This document shows positions 43,048 through 54,146 of a stretch of 64,000 nt of DNA, one piece after another. The DNA is from Aurifilum marmelostoma (lineage: Eukaryota; Ascomycota; Sordariomycetes; Diaporthales; Cryphonectriaceae): contig JAMXSV010000004.1 of assembly GCA_027559495.1 (NCBI GenBank), positions 2,779,001 through 2,843,000 of the forward strand, in the 5' to 3' direction. How positions within the stretch are numbered: the first letter of the stretch is position 1; the number at the start of each line of letters is the position of its first letter. Both the position numbers and the translations under genes were made by a program. Below the pieces are notes generated by a model. That model did not search any database. It was not told the origin of the DNA and saw nothing but the letters and a program-made list of their open reading frames with translations.

Positions 43048-43544
43048 GGGACCTCGCCCTAGAGCAGGCTGAGGAGGGAGAAATAGTGAGGGACGAACAC
43101 ACGATGCAGACAAGACGTAGATCTGCGTCCTGTATACCATGAATATGATCAGTTCAGACCTTTTAAACAGGCGCATTAATCGTGGGAGATGAACACCACA
43201 GTTTTGGCCATGGTGAGCACAGCCCAATAATAGGATACGAAGAGTTTCAAGGTCGCGTGGGTTGTCGGCCTTTGCCCTGTAAGCTGGCCGGGTCGGGCCA
43301 CAATCCTCAGACAGGACCTGGCTCGGCCAGACAGAAGATGACCACCCGACCTGCACACCTTCTGAATTTGGCAGACGATCCATCATGCTCACTTGGGAGG
43401 AGACTATGACCTGGTGGTATTTGATCGTGACTGCATGAAGGCTAATGACAAAATTCTGGAATCTCGTGAAGACTGGCTGCGGTGGGGGCAAGAACTGACG
43501 GCGAAACCTTTGGCGGCGGGCGGGAATGGAGGCCGATGCGAGGC
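43048..43544. other. Intergenic, no gene seen
   Basis: About 500 bases between the BTB pseudogene and the 3' end of a small minus-strand gene; frames here overlap those neighbours and show no motif. Confidence 0.4.
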
Positions 43545-43815
43545 CTACTCAGCCTCGTCTTCATCATCGTCCTCATCGTCCTCACTCTGGCCCTTACTAC
43601 CCCCCATGGAGGGGCTACGGTGACGCTTCCGAGCACCAAGGGTGCGGTTGATCTGAACAAGCTCCTGGCGAGTGGACCAGGCGGCGCCATTGATCTCCTT
43701 GAGGGCGTCACGAGTCTCCTGCATGATCTTGATCTTGCGGGACTATAGGACAATTAGCAGGCGGAGCGTCCGGGCTGCTCACGCGATACAGACGAGGCTC
43801 GTTGAGGTCGGACAT
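43545..43815 (-). CDS. Small hypothetical protein with acidic tail, 76 residues
   Basis: Exon 1 is 43815..43783 (MSDLNEPRLYR). A very short 40-nt intron (GTGAGC..CTAATTGTCCTATAG) comes next, then exon 2, 43742..43545, with SRKIKIMQETRDALKEINGA, STRQELVQINRTLGARKRHR and an Asp/Glu-rich end. Composition changes sharply from basic-helical to acidic, as in small nuclear or chaperone-like proteins. The branch site CTAAT and both splice ends look real, but 40 nt is at the lower limit for a fungal intron. An open frame runs on upstream in another phase, so earlier exons are possible. Not recognised. Confidence 0.4.
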
Positions 43816-45272
43816 GCTACCCTCGGACGAGGCCACCCACGAAGGGACTCGCGCCAGGGCGGACAGTAGCCTTCTTGAGCTGGACCTCCTTACGCTGCGA
43901 CAGGGCCAATAGCGAAAAACATAGCTCAGGTGTTTGAAAGTTTATATTCTTGATGCCGAGAGATTGGATGCTCGACATCAAAAGTTTGTCAATGCACAAT
44001 AGTGTCTGGTTGACCAGGCGGATTGAGAGCTGTTCTATGAAGACCTGATACATGCTTGAGAGGAAGGAGTGCACATTGAAGTGTTGAGAGGTGGCTGAGA
44101 CAGAATTAGACCAGTTTAGACAATTGATAAAAAGACAGAGCATATCTTGTACCAATGGCTCAATGATTCTCATTGAGGCTTGAGATGCTTGTACTCCGGT
44201 GCTACTGTGGTGAAGATCCAGAAATGGGCTCTGAGGGCTGCCGGATTCGGTGCTGATTGTCATGGGTGATGAAGGATCAGCCACGAATAACTCGGGATGT
44301 TAAAGCCTGGTCCAACATAGCCCAGCGACCGTCTTTGGGCTGACGGCTATCATAATTTGGTGGGAGGGCCTTTTTCCTCTTGTCCCCTCCCTTCTTTTTT
44401 TGGCAACCTGATGAGTCTCCTTGGAAGAAAGTGATGACATGATGTGGCTCAAATCATCGTGACCAACAGTTGGGGTCACAAAGTCGACATTCTGGCTAGA
44501 TGCTGCAGCTTTTGGGGGTATACGGAACATAGTAGTACTGTGTGGTACAAGCTTCAGTGTGTGAGGGAGACACGAAAGAGGGAGGGGGAGATGCCTGCTT
44601 CCTAAGGCAGCAATGACGAGCGAGAACAGTGGTATGGGGTGACGCCATGTCCTTTTGTGGTTGGCTGTCTCTGCTTCCAAACATCCGACCCCTGGACACA
44701 CTGGCCACCTGATGGGGGGCGACAAGGTACCCACCCTGTGCCACTCACAGGGCCTAAGGGGGGCAGGAATGGCCACTGAGGACCAGTGAGAGGCCCTGTG
44801 CAGGGTCAGACTGCCACTGACATGAATGATGGACCGCCCCCCCTCCCCGCTGAAATACATACCCTATCAGCCTATGTGGCTCTAGGCCCTCTATGCCTTA
44901 GGGACAAACTTAACCTTCAAAGTGCTTCTTTACAGTGCCGTCTTTTCCATTCTTTGACATTCCCCCAAAATTACCACACCACCCTCTTCTTTAACCAGCC
45001 CCCATTCATCAACCTTTGGTTCTTTTTTATCACCTTCATCGTCCCTTTCTGCGAAACTAAGGACACCTTTTTCCTCTGTCGACCACCACCACATTGCGTC
45101 AACATCCCTTGTGTCTTTGTTCCCTCTTCCTTTAGCTCTCTACATTGATCAACATAACGAGCACAACGTCACAGGATACTGAGTGGCCCTGAGTAGCGTT
45201 GCCACTGCATTCACAACTCACCATCACCACTACTACCACCACCCAACCGTATACCCATAGATACCAAAAATC
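43816..45272. other. Gap with open frames of doubtful status
   Basis: Two minus-strand frames lie here: one of 155 codons (44284..43817, MADPSSPMTIS...) whose end SQRKEVQLKKATVRPGASPF looks coding-like, and one of 186 codons (44860..44300). Neither has a known domain or a clear splice link to the small gene at 43545. From 44.9 kb the plus strand is pyrimidine-rich and is taken as the promoter and leader of the His-rich protein gene. Confidence 0.35.
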
Positions 45273-46487
45273 ATGCTGCTACGCCCTCTCATTGCCGCGG
45301 CTGGCCTTTCAGCTGCTGCCAGCGCATTCCTCCTCCCGCCCAAGGTCAGCAGCCACGAGGTCGACGTCCTGGGGTCCATCCCCATCGAGATCATTCCCAT
45401 CGCTCAAGGCCAGACCGTCAACCTCGAATGTGCGGGATGCCCGCCTGTCTTCAAGCACAAGAACCACAACAAGCACAAGGGTCCTCACCACAAGCAGCAT
45501 GTCAGCCACCTAGAGCTCGACTTCACGGCTGATTCTGGCAAGCTGATGGTCAACGGCTTTGAGCTGTACCCTCACTCAGACCCTTTCTCAAACGTCCTCG
45601 TCGCTGCACAGGTGGCCGAGAAGCCCAAGCATCACAACAAGCACCACAACAAGCAGCACCACACCGAAGGTGGCGAGGACAAGGGCAAGGAGCTCAAGAG
45701 CCATCACAAGTTCCGACCCCACGGGGGCAAGCCCAAGTCCGTCCAGCAGCAGCTGGGCTTCAGCCTCCAGGTCCAGCCCGTCACCAAGACCGCCGACGAG
45801 ATGGAGCTCGTCACCGTGGACCTCCAGATCATCGAGGTCGGCTCCGTCTTCGTCGACGGCCTCCCTAACATCCGCGTCCACCTGATCAAGGCCCCCAGCA
45901 ACGACCTCCTGATTGCCAAGATCGAGAAGACCGCCTCCGAGACGACCCCGACCTCCATCGACGACGGCCAGAAGGAGTGCACCACCATCTTGTGCAAGTG
46001 GCGCTCCATCATCGCCACCCAGATCGAGAAGATGAGGACCCACGGCTGTGCGGGCATGGTGATGGGCGCCAAGGGTACCAGCCACCACGGTGATGCTCAT
46101 GGTCATGGCCGCCATGGCGGCCACGCCGGCCACATGGGACACAACCGCCAGCATGGTTGGGCCCTACTCTTCCGCAAGCTCACCTCACACATCATCCTGC
46201 CCATCCTGGTCGGCATTGTCGCCGGCGTCAGCGTCTCTATCCTCGGAATGCTGGTCGGTACCATCCTGGTTGGTCTCTGGCGCAAGTTTGTCCGCGGACA
46301 GAGCTTCTTCCCTACACATCACTGCCGTCGCTTCGGCCGCTCTAGCCACCACCACCACCACCACAAGGCTTCCCACCACGAGGCAGCCCTCCCCGAGGAG
46401 AAGTCTGCGCTGATGGCCACGAGCACCGAGGACCTCCCTCCCGCCTACGAGGATGAGCCAGTGACGGAGCACGTGGAGCGGGTCTAA
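45273..46487 (+). CDS. His-rich single-span membrane protein (DUF7728-like) with C-terminal PPxY
   Basis: Intronless, 404 residues. An 18-residue signal peptide (ends ASA) is followed by the lumenal or outer part. It carries LECAGCPP, LELDFTADSGKLMVNGFELY and LGFSLQVQPV, then ELVTVDLQIIEVGSVFVDG and CTTILCKWRS, a layout I remember as the uncharacterised fungal family DUF7728. Three His-rich stretches (KHKNHNKHKGPHHKQH; HHNKHHNKQHH; a GH-rich run at about 272-294) could bind metal. One membrane helix (IILPILVGIVAGVSVSILGM onward) lies at about residues 308-332. The cytosolic tail has HHHHHHKASHH and ends with LPPAYEDEP. PPAY (389-392) is a PPxY motif of the kind bound by WW domains of Rsp5-type ubiquitin ligases. 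The start is the only ATG in front of the signal peptide. Function unknown. Confidence 0.82.
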   Translation: MLLRPLIAAAGLSAAASAFLLPPKVSSHEVDVLGSIPIEIIPIAQGQTVNLECAGCPPVFKHKNHNKHKGPHHKQHVSHLELDFTADSGKLMVNGFELYPHSDPFSNVLVAAQVAEKPKHHNKHHNKQHHTEGGEDKGKELKSHHKFRPHGGKPKSVQQQLGFSLQVQPVTKTADEMELVTVDLQIIEVGSVFVDGLPNIRVHLIKAPSNDLLIAKIEKTASETTPTSIDDGQKECTTILCKWRSIIATQIEKMRTHGCAGMVMGAKGTSHHGDAHGHGRHGGHAGHMGHNRQHGWALLFRKLTSHIILPILVGIVAGVSVSILGMLVGTILVGLWRKFVRGQSFFPTHHCRRFGRSSHHHHHHKASHHEAALPEEKSALMATSTEDLPPAYEDEPVTEHVERV

Positions 46488-47693
46488 GGTCTGCCTACCA
46501 GCAGCCATCATGATTGCCGTCTCTCTTTTTGGGATACCCAGCGTGGATGGCATGAAGTGGAGTAGAGGCAGGGATGGAATGGGCACATGATTACGTCTAT
46601 GGAGAACGAGAAGGAAGGAGCAAGAAAGAAAGAAAGAAAGAGAAAAAAAATTAAGGACATAGCATGCAAGATACAGACTGAGTCGAGAATCTTCAAGGGC
46701 GGCGTTTCACATGGAATGAGGGTACTACTGGATACGCTGGCGTTGGTAATTGTCTGTAGTCATTCCTTCTCTGCAGAAATCTCTTTGTGTTTTTCTATTA
46801 TTTCCTTCTACTGGCTTTTCTTTCTTTTTTCCTTTCAGGATTGTCTGTTCAATACCCAATACGCTCCTTTCAAGTCGATGAACTCTTTTGCGAAATTACA
46901 CACCGATTCACCGGTTTACAGGATGACCTTCCAGACTGCCTCGTGATATCCCCTTTGACATTATTGTCAAACTTAATGCGTATCGTCCCAGACACGCCAC
47001 CGGCACACGCTTCCGAGGACTGTGGAGCTACAAGAAACTTCCTCTCTACCTCGTGTGTCTGTGTTCGCTGACTCATATTTTATCAAACACGCGCGAATCT
47101 CGTGCACCTATTGAAATCTCGATTCTTGCTCCTATTTCTCGTAATGCCAATGCCGAGTCTTCCGTCAAATGTTCCGTCCTCCCGGAGACATAGCCACCCA
47201 ACCCCCCCCCCATCTTCACAACGGGGGTCCCCGGGGCAAGATCAATGCTCCTCCTCACGGTAGAGGCGGGCGGGTATCTTCCTGATAGGGCAGGAAAGGG
47301 AGAAAGGCTTAAAAAAGGGAAATTGCAAAGCAGGGAGGTTTGCCTCGTATCTGCTACCGTAATAATGGTTTGCGAAAGGGGGGGGGGAGGTCAGGTGGGA
47401 TCAAGGGCATGTGGGCAGGTCTTTTCTTTGGTCCTGAGGTGCGTGGGCTCGCTCGGTCATTTTACGCAATGCAATCCCATTCATCCTGCGGCAAGCGGCC
47501 GATGCGCGCGGTGGTGGGGCTGGGCTTCTTTCTGGTGCTGACTTAAGCTGTACGGCGAACAGGCTCGGACATGGCAGGTTTTATTCGCAAAGGAAAATAC
47601 CAGACAAGAATGGAGGGAGGTTCAGTCATTAAAAGAGATCATTAACATCAAATGACAAAATGGAAATGGTCACAACGAAGCAAAACCAAAAAT
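46488..47693. other. Intergenic, no gene seen
   Basis: 1.2 kb with short frames only. An AAAG/AAGA-rich patch lies near 46616-46650 past the His-rich gene. C and G homopolymers occur near 47203-47212 and 47380-47388. Confidence 0.4.
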
Positions 47694-47786
47694 TGCATCA
47701 GGAGGGAGTCGAACCCCCGCCCCTTGCTTGCGCTCTCGATAATTGAGAATGGAAGGCAAGGATCCTGACCGTTGGACCACTGATGC
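47694..47786 (-). tRNA. tRNA-Gly (UCC), 21-nt intron
   Basis: The minus strand begins GCATCAGTGGTCCAACGG and ends in GGGGGTTCGACTCCCTCCTG then ATGCA. Acceptor arms GCATCAG/CTGATGC pair fully, and the anticodon stem CTTGC/GCAAG encloses loop CTTCCAA, giving anticodon UCC. A 21-nt insert starting TTCTCAATTATCGAGAG follows A37. GCAAG occurs twice; the second copy gives the standard variable loop and was used to set the intron length. Confidence 0.93.
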
Positions 47787-48758
47787 TTGACTTTCAGCCG
47801 GCATTAGGAATATATATAGCTGACTCGTATAGTCTCGGCCCACAACCTCTGCAAGGCTTCAACCACTGTCAACAACTAAAAGAGTTCATGAAGGTATATA
47901 TGAATTGAGAGGACAGCAGAACATCACTCTCCAGTAAATGCATGATAAAGATGTTTCCTCAACCATCAAAGGGATTACCTGAAGATTATACACCTGGTAG
48001 CAACTTCCAAATTTGGTATACTAAGGGATGCGGGCTACTGCGCATTGCCGCTCAACCTCCCTCTTCTTCACTGGAATGTTTTCTCCATTGTTCCCTACTT
48101 CTTACATTGATCTTCGAGACAGTTCACTCCCTCCACTCTTCTCATGCACCAAGACAAGCTCGAAACATTACGCCGACAGGGAGCTGGTCTCCACACAGCG
48201 CTATGCCAGTCAAGTAGATCATGGTTGAACCCCAGCCAAAGGGGGAAAAGGTGACATTATTGCCTTGGGAGATTTTTTATGCGCCTTTGCAGCTCGGTCA
48301 GAAACTTTTATTGGGTATTCAGCGTCATGTGAAATGCAAAACGGTGTTTTATGATGCGCGCCAGGGATCAGACAACATCTCCCTTATAAGCGTTCGCACA
48401 TGTCGATCAGGATCTTCAGTAAATCATGTCGCAAAAAACAAAAACCCTTAGCATCTGGAACATGGCGTCTCCATTCACAATACTGCTCGATTCAAGGATC
48501 TGGAAGTGATTCAATTGATTGAATATTTTCCCTGGAAAGTATGCTGGCACAATCGACACTTGCCCGTGGTATTTCTATAGAGGTATCAAATACTTAGCGC
48601 CACAGAAAATCTGAACATCGTAAACAAGAATTCGTCATCAACCGTGTAACAGCACAGAGATAGTAGTGGCGGTAGGTCCAAGCCCGCCCCAGCCACAAGC
48701 AACCAAGGCGCCCAAAGAAGTGAGAAAAAAAATAATTTCGGGTCTCGCTACGAAAACC
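47787..48758. other. Intergenic, no gene seen
   Basis: Nearly 1 kb, AT-rich on the left near the tRNA; the small frames at 47942-48451 have no motif. Confidence 0.4.
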
Positions 48759-50267
48759 CTATGCTGCCCCTCCCTGCGCGTTGCACGTAGCCTCCTGCGC
48801 GTTACAGTCACCGACCGTAGCACCGGACACCTGACCCGAGTTGACGGCGTTGGCACAGGCATTGTTCTGGATGGCACAGGCGCGCTGCACTGCGGCGCCC
48901 TGGTTCACGAACGTGTTGCCGTTGACGGAAAAGGGCCGCGTCGAGTCTCCCGAGTCCGTGACGGCCGGGGCCTCGATGCCGCCGATCGCGCTGCTGCTGC
49001 CGCTGCTCTGCTGGGACAAGGACGAGGACGAGGACGACGACGACAAGGCCGTGGAGTTGCTGCTCTGTCCGGACTGAGAAGAAGATGATGATGATGAAGA
49101 GGAGGAGGAGGAAGAATCAGATGATGCGGCGTTGTTGGTGGATGAAGAGCCTGAGTTGTTATCACCGCTGTTATCATTGCCGCCACCATTATCACTGATT
49201 TGGATCTGCGTGCCGGGTTAGTAAACCACCAAACAACCTTGCCACGCCTGTCAGAAGAGAATAGATTGCACTCACTCTCACGCAGTCATCTTGGGCGCCA
49301 CTGATAAATCCAAATGTCAGTGACAGTTCGCGCAAGCATACCAAAGGCTGTTCACATACCGTTGAGCAACAGGCATCAGGACAGGCTGGTGGTTGGAAGA
49401 ACCGGCCATGGTGCAGACACGATAGTTGCCGGCGGGCAGGCCACCAGTGACGACGGCAGAGACGAGCCCGTTGCCGTCGCCAGCATCGTTGATACCCTTG
49501 AAGAACACAAACTGGGACGCATCTGGAGGCTGCGAGGGGGTCTGCGAGTCGCCAATGTCCTGGATGGTGACGTGGGTGTGGCCGATGACGTTGCCGCTGC
49601 TGGATAGCTGCTGTGGTGCCGAGTAGTACGTGCTGTCCGGGTTGGTGAAGGTGCCGAGATCCATGTTGGCCATCTGCACGGTGACGTTGAAGTCCTCGTT
49701 GGCGGCGGGCTCGTTGCCCGGCACGGGAAACGTGATGATGCTCGAGACCATGTTGGTCGTGGCCGGCATGTCGCCCATCACCACGCCGTTGCAGGACCCT
49801 TGCTTCTGCTGCAGGCCGTTGGTCAACGTCTTGCCCGAGCAAAAGTTGATGAAGTTGGCGTCGTCGGTGATGGACAAGGCCTGGCCAGCCGAGGCACCCG
49901 AGGATCCATCATTGGCTGAGCCCGTGGCGATGGCATCCTGGTTTAGGGTGGTCCCAGACGCGGCGGTGGCGTCATCGTTGCCGTTACTGTTGCCATTGAA
50001 GTTGCCGTTGCCGTTGCCATTAAAGTTGCCATTGAAGCCGTTAGTATTGCCGTTGTCTGTGGTCGATGATTGTTAGTAATGATCGGTGGTTCTGGAACCT
50101 CGGGCACAGGGAATAGTGGACGTACTGTTCCCAAAGTTGCCGTTACCTCCCCTTCTCTTCTCATTTTTGGATACCATCAGGTCGAACCGCCGGTGTGTGG
50201 GGACAGTAAAGGCCTCGGCGGCCGCAATCATACCCAGCAGGGCAACAACAGCAGTCTTGAATTGCAT
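48759..50267 (-). CDS. Conserved secreted protein with Ser/Asn-rich linker and Cys-rich end
   Basis: Exons 50267..50126, 50056..49360, 49300..49276 and 49205..48759 encode 436 residues. A 19-residue signal peptide (MQFKTAVVALLGMIAAAEA) is followed by KR/RR at 37-39, a possible Kex2 site. Next come Asn-Gly repeats (NGFNGNFNGNGNGN) and then the main domain: DDANFINFCSGKTLTNGLQQ, GHTHVTIQDIG, FVFFKGINDAGDGNG, GLPAGNYRVCTMAGSSNHQP and GAQDDCVR. This is a widespread ascomycete extracellular protein type, often misnamed 'ribosomal protein s17' in databases, with no known activity. A long Ser-rich stretch leads to a short Cys module (NGNTFVNQGAAVQRACAIQ, ending in NAQEATCNAQ) also common in secreted fungal proteins. 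Exon 3 is a 25-nt microexon, needed to keep the conserved QRGAQDDCVR in frame. All junctions are in phase. Confidence 0.85.
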
Positions 50268-53072
50268 GTTGGGCGCAGGAAGATTAGATATGTCTTGGCG
50301 GTGAGAGACAAGGAGGTATTATATAGCTCTGTCGAAGAGGCTTGGTACCGGACCAATGGATAGTCAAGAATATGAGGACGGCCTGCTGTGTAGAGAGAAA
50401 AGAGTGTGGTTACAGTATATTCCCAGACTAAGCTGTGGAGACAACCGACGATAAATAAAAGAATGAATGTATGTTAAAAAAAGAAAGTACACAACCGGCG
50501 CGTTGAGAGGAAATAGTTGCAATGGTGGTGAGGATCAAAGAGAGAGAGAGGACGATCACACGAAGATGGAAGGAAAAGCAAGCCAAGATATAGAGAACAG
50601 CCAAGAAGATTGACCTGCCTCACGATGACGGCCATGAACGGTCTGTGTGACCCCATTGCCAAGGCCTTGGCTTTCCAGGAGCAACGTGCATTACTTCTCT
50701 CACAGCCCATCTCCGTGGTGGCTGAGATTCAGGGTCGTGGTGGTGATGATGGTGCGGGAAGGAGGCGCACCTGGTCGCCCAGGGTGATGGACGCCCCAGG
50801 ATGACAAGAACAAATCACAACGGTGTGTGCTGTGCGGGTGTAGGCCTTGGAACCCCTCCCACCAGGACTGATGACCCCTGAAGGTTTTAAGGTTAAATTC
50901 AAGAGCCCCCGTTCCTGCATCTGGCCCCCGGTTGAGACGAACCGAGGAGGGCGCCTCAGGAGTATTGAAGCTGTGGGCCTCTATCTCATGGGCGTGAGCA
51001 AATCAAGGATATTGGTGATGATGGTGATGATGATTTCGGGTTCAGAGGTATTTTGAAAGGAACTCTTGGTTTAATTCACAACCACATACAGGAAAGGAGA
51101 GGGGAATCGTTGTGAAGACCAAGTAAACACAGTAACTCGCTCGAAGAAACTTCTTCTCCAGACCATCCCATGTATGACTCCACAGCGATACGGAAAAAAG
51201 CCGAAGATGAGAGGGATGGAAAGCCATCCAAGCTGATCAAATGAAGTTAATGTGTCCATGCGTCGACGTTTCGACGGCGTCAGGATGGTTTCCCCCTGGG
51301 CAGAGATTCAACAAGCTCGAGGTTTTGAAAGGTCCGCTGCTGTTGCGCTGTCATTGGCCCTGTGCGCGGCGCCAATCGGAAATCTCCGACGAAGCGACAG
51401 CGTCTTCAGCCAGTTTCTTTTGGCCGAGTCGGCGAGAAGTCCAGGCACTCCTCCACTCCTGTGGCTGCTGGTGAATCAGAGCCTGAGAAGGGCAGTGGAA
51501 GCAGTCCTTGACAGAAAATGTTCTTTGATAGATCGACGTTGATGCGGCTCAGAACGTCAGAGGTTCTTTAGCGGACCCCCTGCTAGCGTGCTGAGGGTGG
51601 GTGGGCCTACAGTGGTTCAGTGGCTGTCATTGGTCCCAGGGGAGTCGATCACGCATTCTCAGTTTGGGCTTCTTCCCCAACCCATGTGTCGATGAAGCAA
51701 GAGAGCGCTTCAAGGACAAATCTGGGGGGGGGGGGCACCGCTGCCTTGGTCAGAACCATAGTAGCGCTCAGGGACCGTCAAGGGCTGCAGCCTTGACGAC
51801 TTCAGAAAAGAACCTCAACCATGGGAGACGACGACAGGGCCGCGGCCATTCTGCACCAGGGTCTGAGGGGTCCTGACCGGGGCCTCAACCACTAGAAGTC
51901 GACTTGGACTCTCCCAGGGGATCACTGCATCGTCGACAACTCTTGTTATTCGTTCCTCAGCACTCTTGACTTTCCTTGTGGCGATCAATGTGTTTCTTGA
52001 TCTCCCTTCATCTCCCCTTGCTGGTGATTTACGGATTTACAGAACAGAGCGAATCATGGTCAAGTCTCATGAACCTTGCCGCACCGCCCATATACCTGAG
52101 CGCCGAGGTCTCTCTGGATTTTTGCATATTGTGTGTCGTCAATATTCATCATCTCATAGCCATGGTCGAGCCAGTAATCCGGATGAAGTTCGGTCACCTT
52201 CGGCCACTTGCTACTGTTGCCCTCTTCAGATAAGCGAGCGACCTGCCATCCCGTCTCCAAATCACTTTTGACTAAGTAACAAGTTCTGGCTTCCAGCCAT
52301 CGGCGCCCTTAAATATTCTTTTCATAAATTATGCACATACTCACTCGACGGTGAGACAAAACGCTGACTTCGGATCTTCCCCGGCGGGCTATCGCGGTGA
52401 CATCTAGGGGAGAAGGGGGTGGGAAGTTTCTCAGCATTGCCAAAGCCCCAAACACCTTGGCGGTTTGGACGGCCACCTATGGTACAGTAGTAATGGCTGG
52501 GCAATGCTTCCCGCCGCCAAGAAAAAGCTTGGCTTTCACTATGCATGTGGTGATCACTTTGGGCCGGCTGAGTTTGCTGGCTGCTGGGGTAAGCAAAATA
52601 TCCCTATTGTGAAAGTTGGCTTGTGCATGGTCAATTCTCCACAGTCATGTAAGGGCTGTCGGCACTTGCCATCGCTGGTGTCCACCAATGCTTGCTCTTG
52701 CCTTGCTTAGTCCTTCTGGAGAGTGATAGTGGTAGGTCGGGAGATGGCCATGCATGGCTTGCAAATTGGTTACTTGTCGGTATTGTTCGGGTAAGAATAT
52801 GGCCTCATGACTTATACAAATGCCTGTCAAAGACAGTCTAGCTTCATATCTGCGTTCTCAGAAAGCTTCGTAATAAATAGAGGGGTAGGTGCACATCGAT
52901 AGAATATGCATTTCAAAAACCAACAGAACTATATATATATTCTCAAAAAAAAAAGTCTTCTGGCTACGTCTGTAGTGAAACTCACACATTTTGCAAACGC
53001 CTTCTTGCCTCGTAATGATATGTTCGTTCCTTTCCCATGATCCAGAGCGGGGTTTACTCTTGAAGACTCCAG
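50268..53072. other. 2.8-kb stretch without a convincing gene
   Basis: Several overlapping short frames occur on both strands, none with domain or splice support. A G run lies near 51725-51735. The left end holds the promoter of the secreted-protein gene (minus), and the right end the 3' flank of the nuclease. Confidence 0.4.
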
Positions 53073-54146
53073 TCACAATTCGTTCTCCGTCGCCTGTACA
53101 GCCGCAACTATGAGGTCAAGCCATGCTGCTAGTCGATATCCAGCGCGTGCAACCTGGATCTCGACCACTGGCGCCGCCTTCTCATAGTACTCCCCACCTA
53201 GCTCCTGACCTGCGATCGCGGCTGGCCCCTCTGGGAATACTGCTCAGCTAGTTAGTTCGCTTCTGTCGTTGATCTGCTCTCTTTTTTTTTCTTCTTCTTT
53301 CTTTCTTTCATGTCCTCAGAGATGAGAGGTCTCTTACCGTGAGTGCACACATAGGCATTGCCCTCCCTCGCCCAGCCCAGCGCGGTGCCGATGGGATCCT
53401 CGAAATCCACGCCGTCCAGCCACTTCTCGCTCTGCGCCTCGAAACGCCCGTGCCTGATCTCCCCCGTGAGCTCGTCGGCCCACTCCTTGGCCTCGGCATA
53501 CGGCTTCCTCCTGACGCCGCCGACCCACCGCTCGGCGATGCTCGAGTCCCAGACGTGGTGCAGGTTCAGCTGGCTGCCGCGCCAGAGGACGTGGATGCCG
53601 TTGCCGCCGCGGGCGACGTCCTCGTCGTGCAGGGGCTGGTGGATGTCGCCGACAAAGTGGACGACGAACTTGGCGGCCTGGGCGCGCAGCCAGGCGGGGA
53701 TGGCCGGGTCAAGGATCTGGGTGGTGTAGTTCTGGATGGCGGTGACGACGCAGCCGTCCTTCTTGCAGTCGCGGTCCAGATCGACGGTGCACGAGGCCGG
53801 GGGCGAGTCCTTGGCGTCGATGAAGTGGAAGATGCCCGTGTAGTGGCCCCATTTGGTGTAGCGGATCGAGTCGGCCCAGGTCGCAACCTCGGCCAGGTAG
53901 TCGCCCGTGTCGCTGCGCAGGAGACTCTGAAAGTAGGCCTGCGTCTGGGGCTGGACAAAGTTGCTGGCTACGTAGGCTATGGTGATGTGGCCAAACCCTA
54001 GGTCATGTGAACATATTCAGTACGTCTATTCTTTGCCCTTTTGATGGAAATGAACAAAAAAAAAAGAGCATGTGAATCTTACCTCCCCAAGCCAGCGTCT
54101 CCGGGACGGCCAGCAGGCCAACTGCCAACGCGCTCGATAACTTCAT
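53073..54146 (-). CDS. Secreted S1/P1-type zinc nuclease
   Basis: Exons 54146..54083, 53997..53338 and 53239..53073 give 296 residues. The signal peptide is residues 1-19. The mature protein starts WGGFGHITIAYVAS, so W20 becomes the N-terminal Trp and H25 the first His, both zinc ligands in P1/S1 nucleases. The other expected ligand motifs follow in order: WADSIR (Asp), FHFIDAKD (His), VVHFVGDIHQPLH (His, Asp, His) and NLHHVWDSSI (His, Asp). Cys pairs in SCTVDLDRDCKKDGC and YVCTHG fit the family's disulfides. The family cleaves single-stranded RNA and DNA outside the cell and is used for phosphate and nucleotide scavenging. Length and domain are complete, with no break. Near-neutral spacing to neighbours suggests an independent gene; regulation is not visible. 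Confidence 0.93.

Noticed and set aside
45588..46154. Long minus-strand frame opposite the His-rich gene
   Set aside because: Shadow frame produced by the strong third-position G/C bias of the plus-strand gene.
51241..51542. Overlapping frames of 77 and 96 codons
   Set aside because: No homologous-looking motif or introns; the AT/GC pattern resembles spacer.
53339..54001. 220-codon plus-strand frame opposite the nuclease
   Set aside because: Shadow of the nuclease exon, whose zinc ligands are clear on the minus strand.
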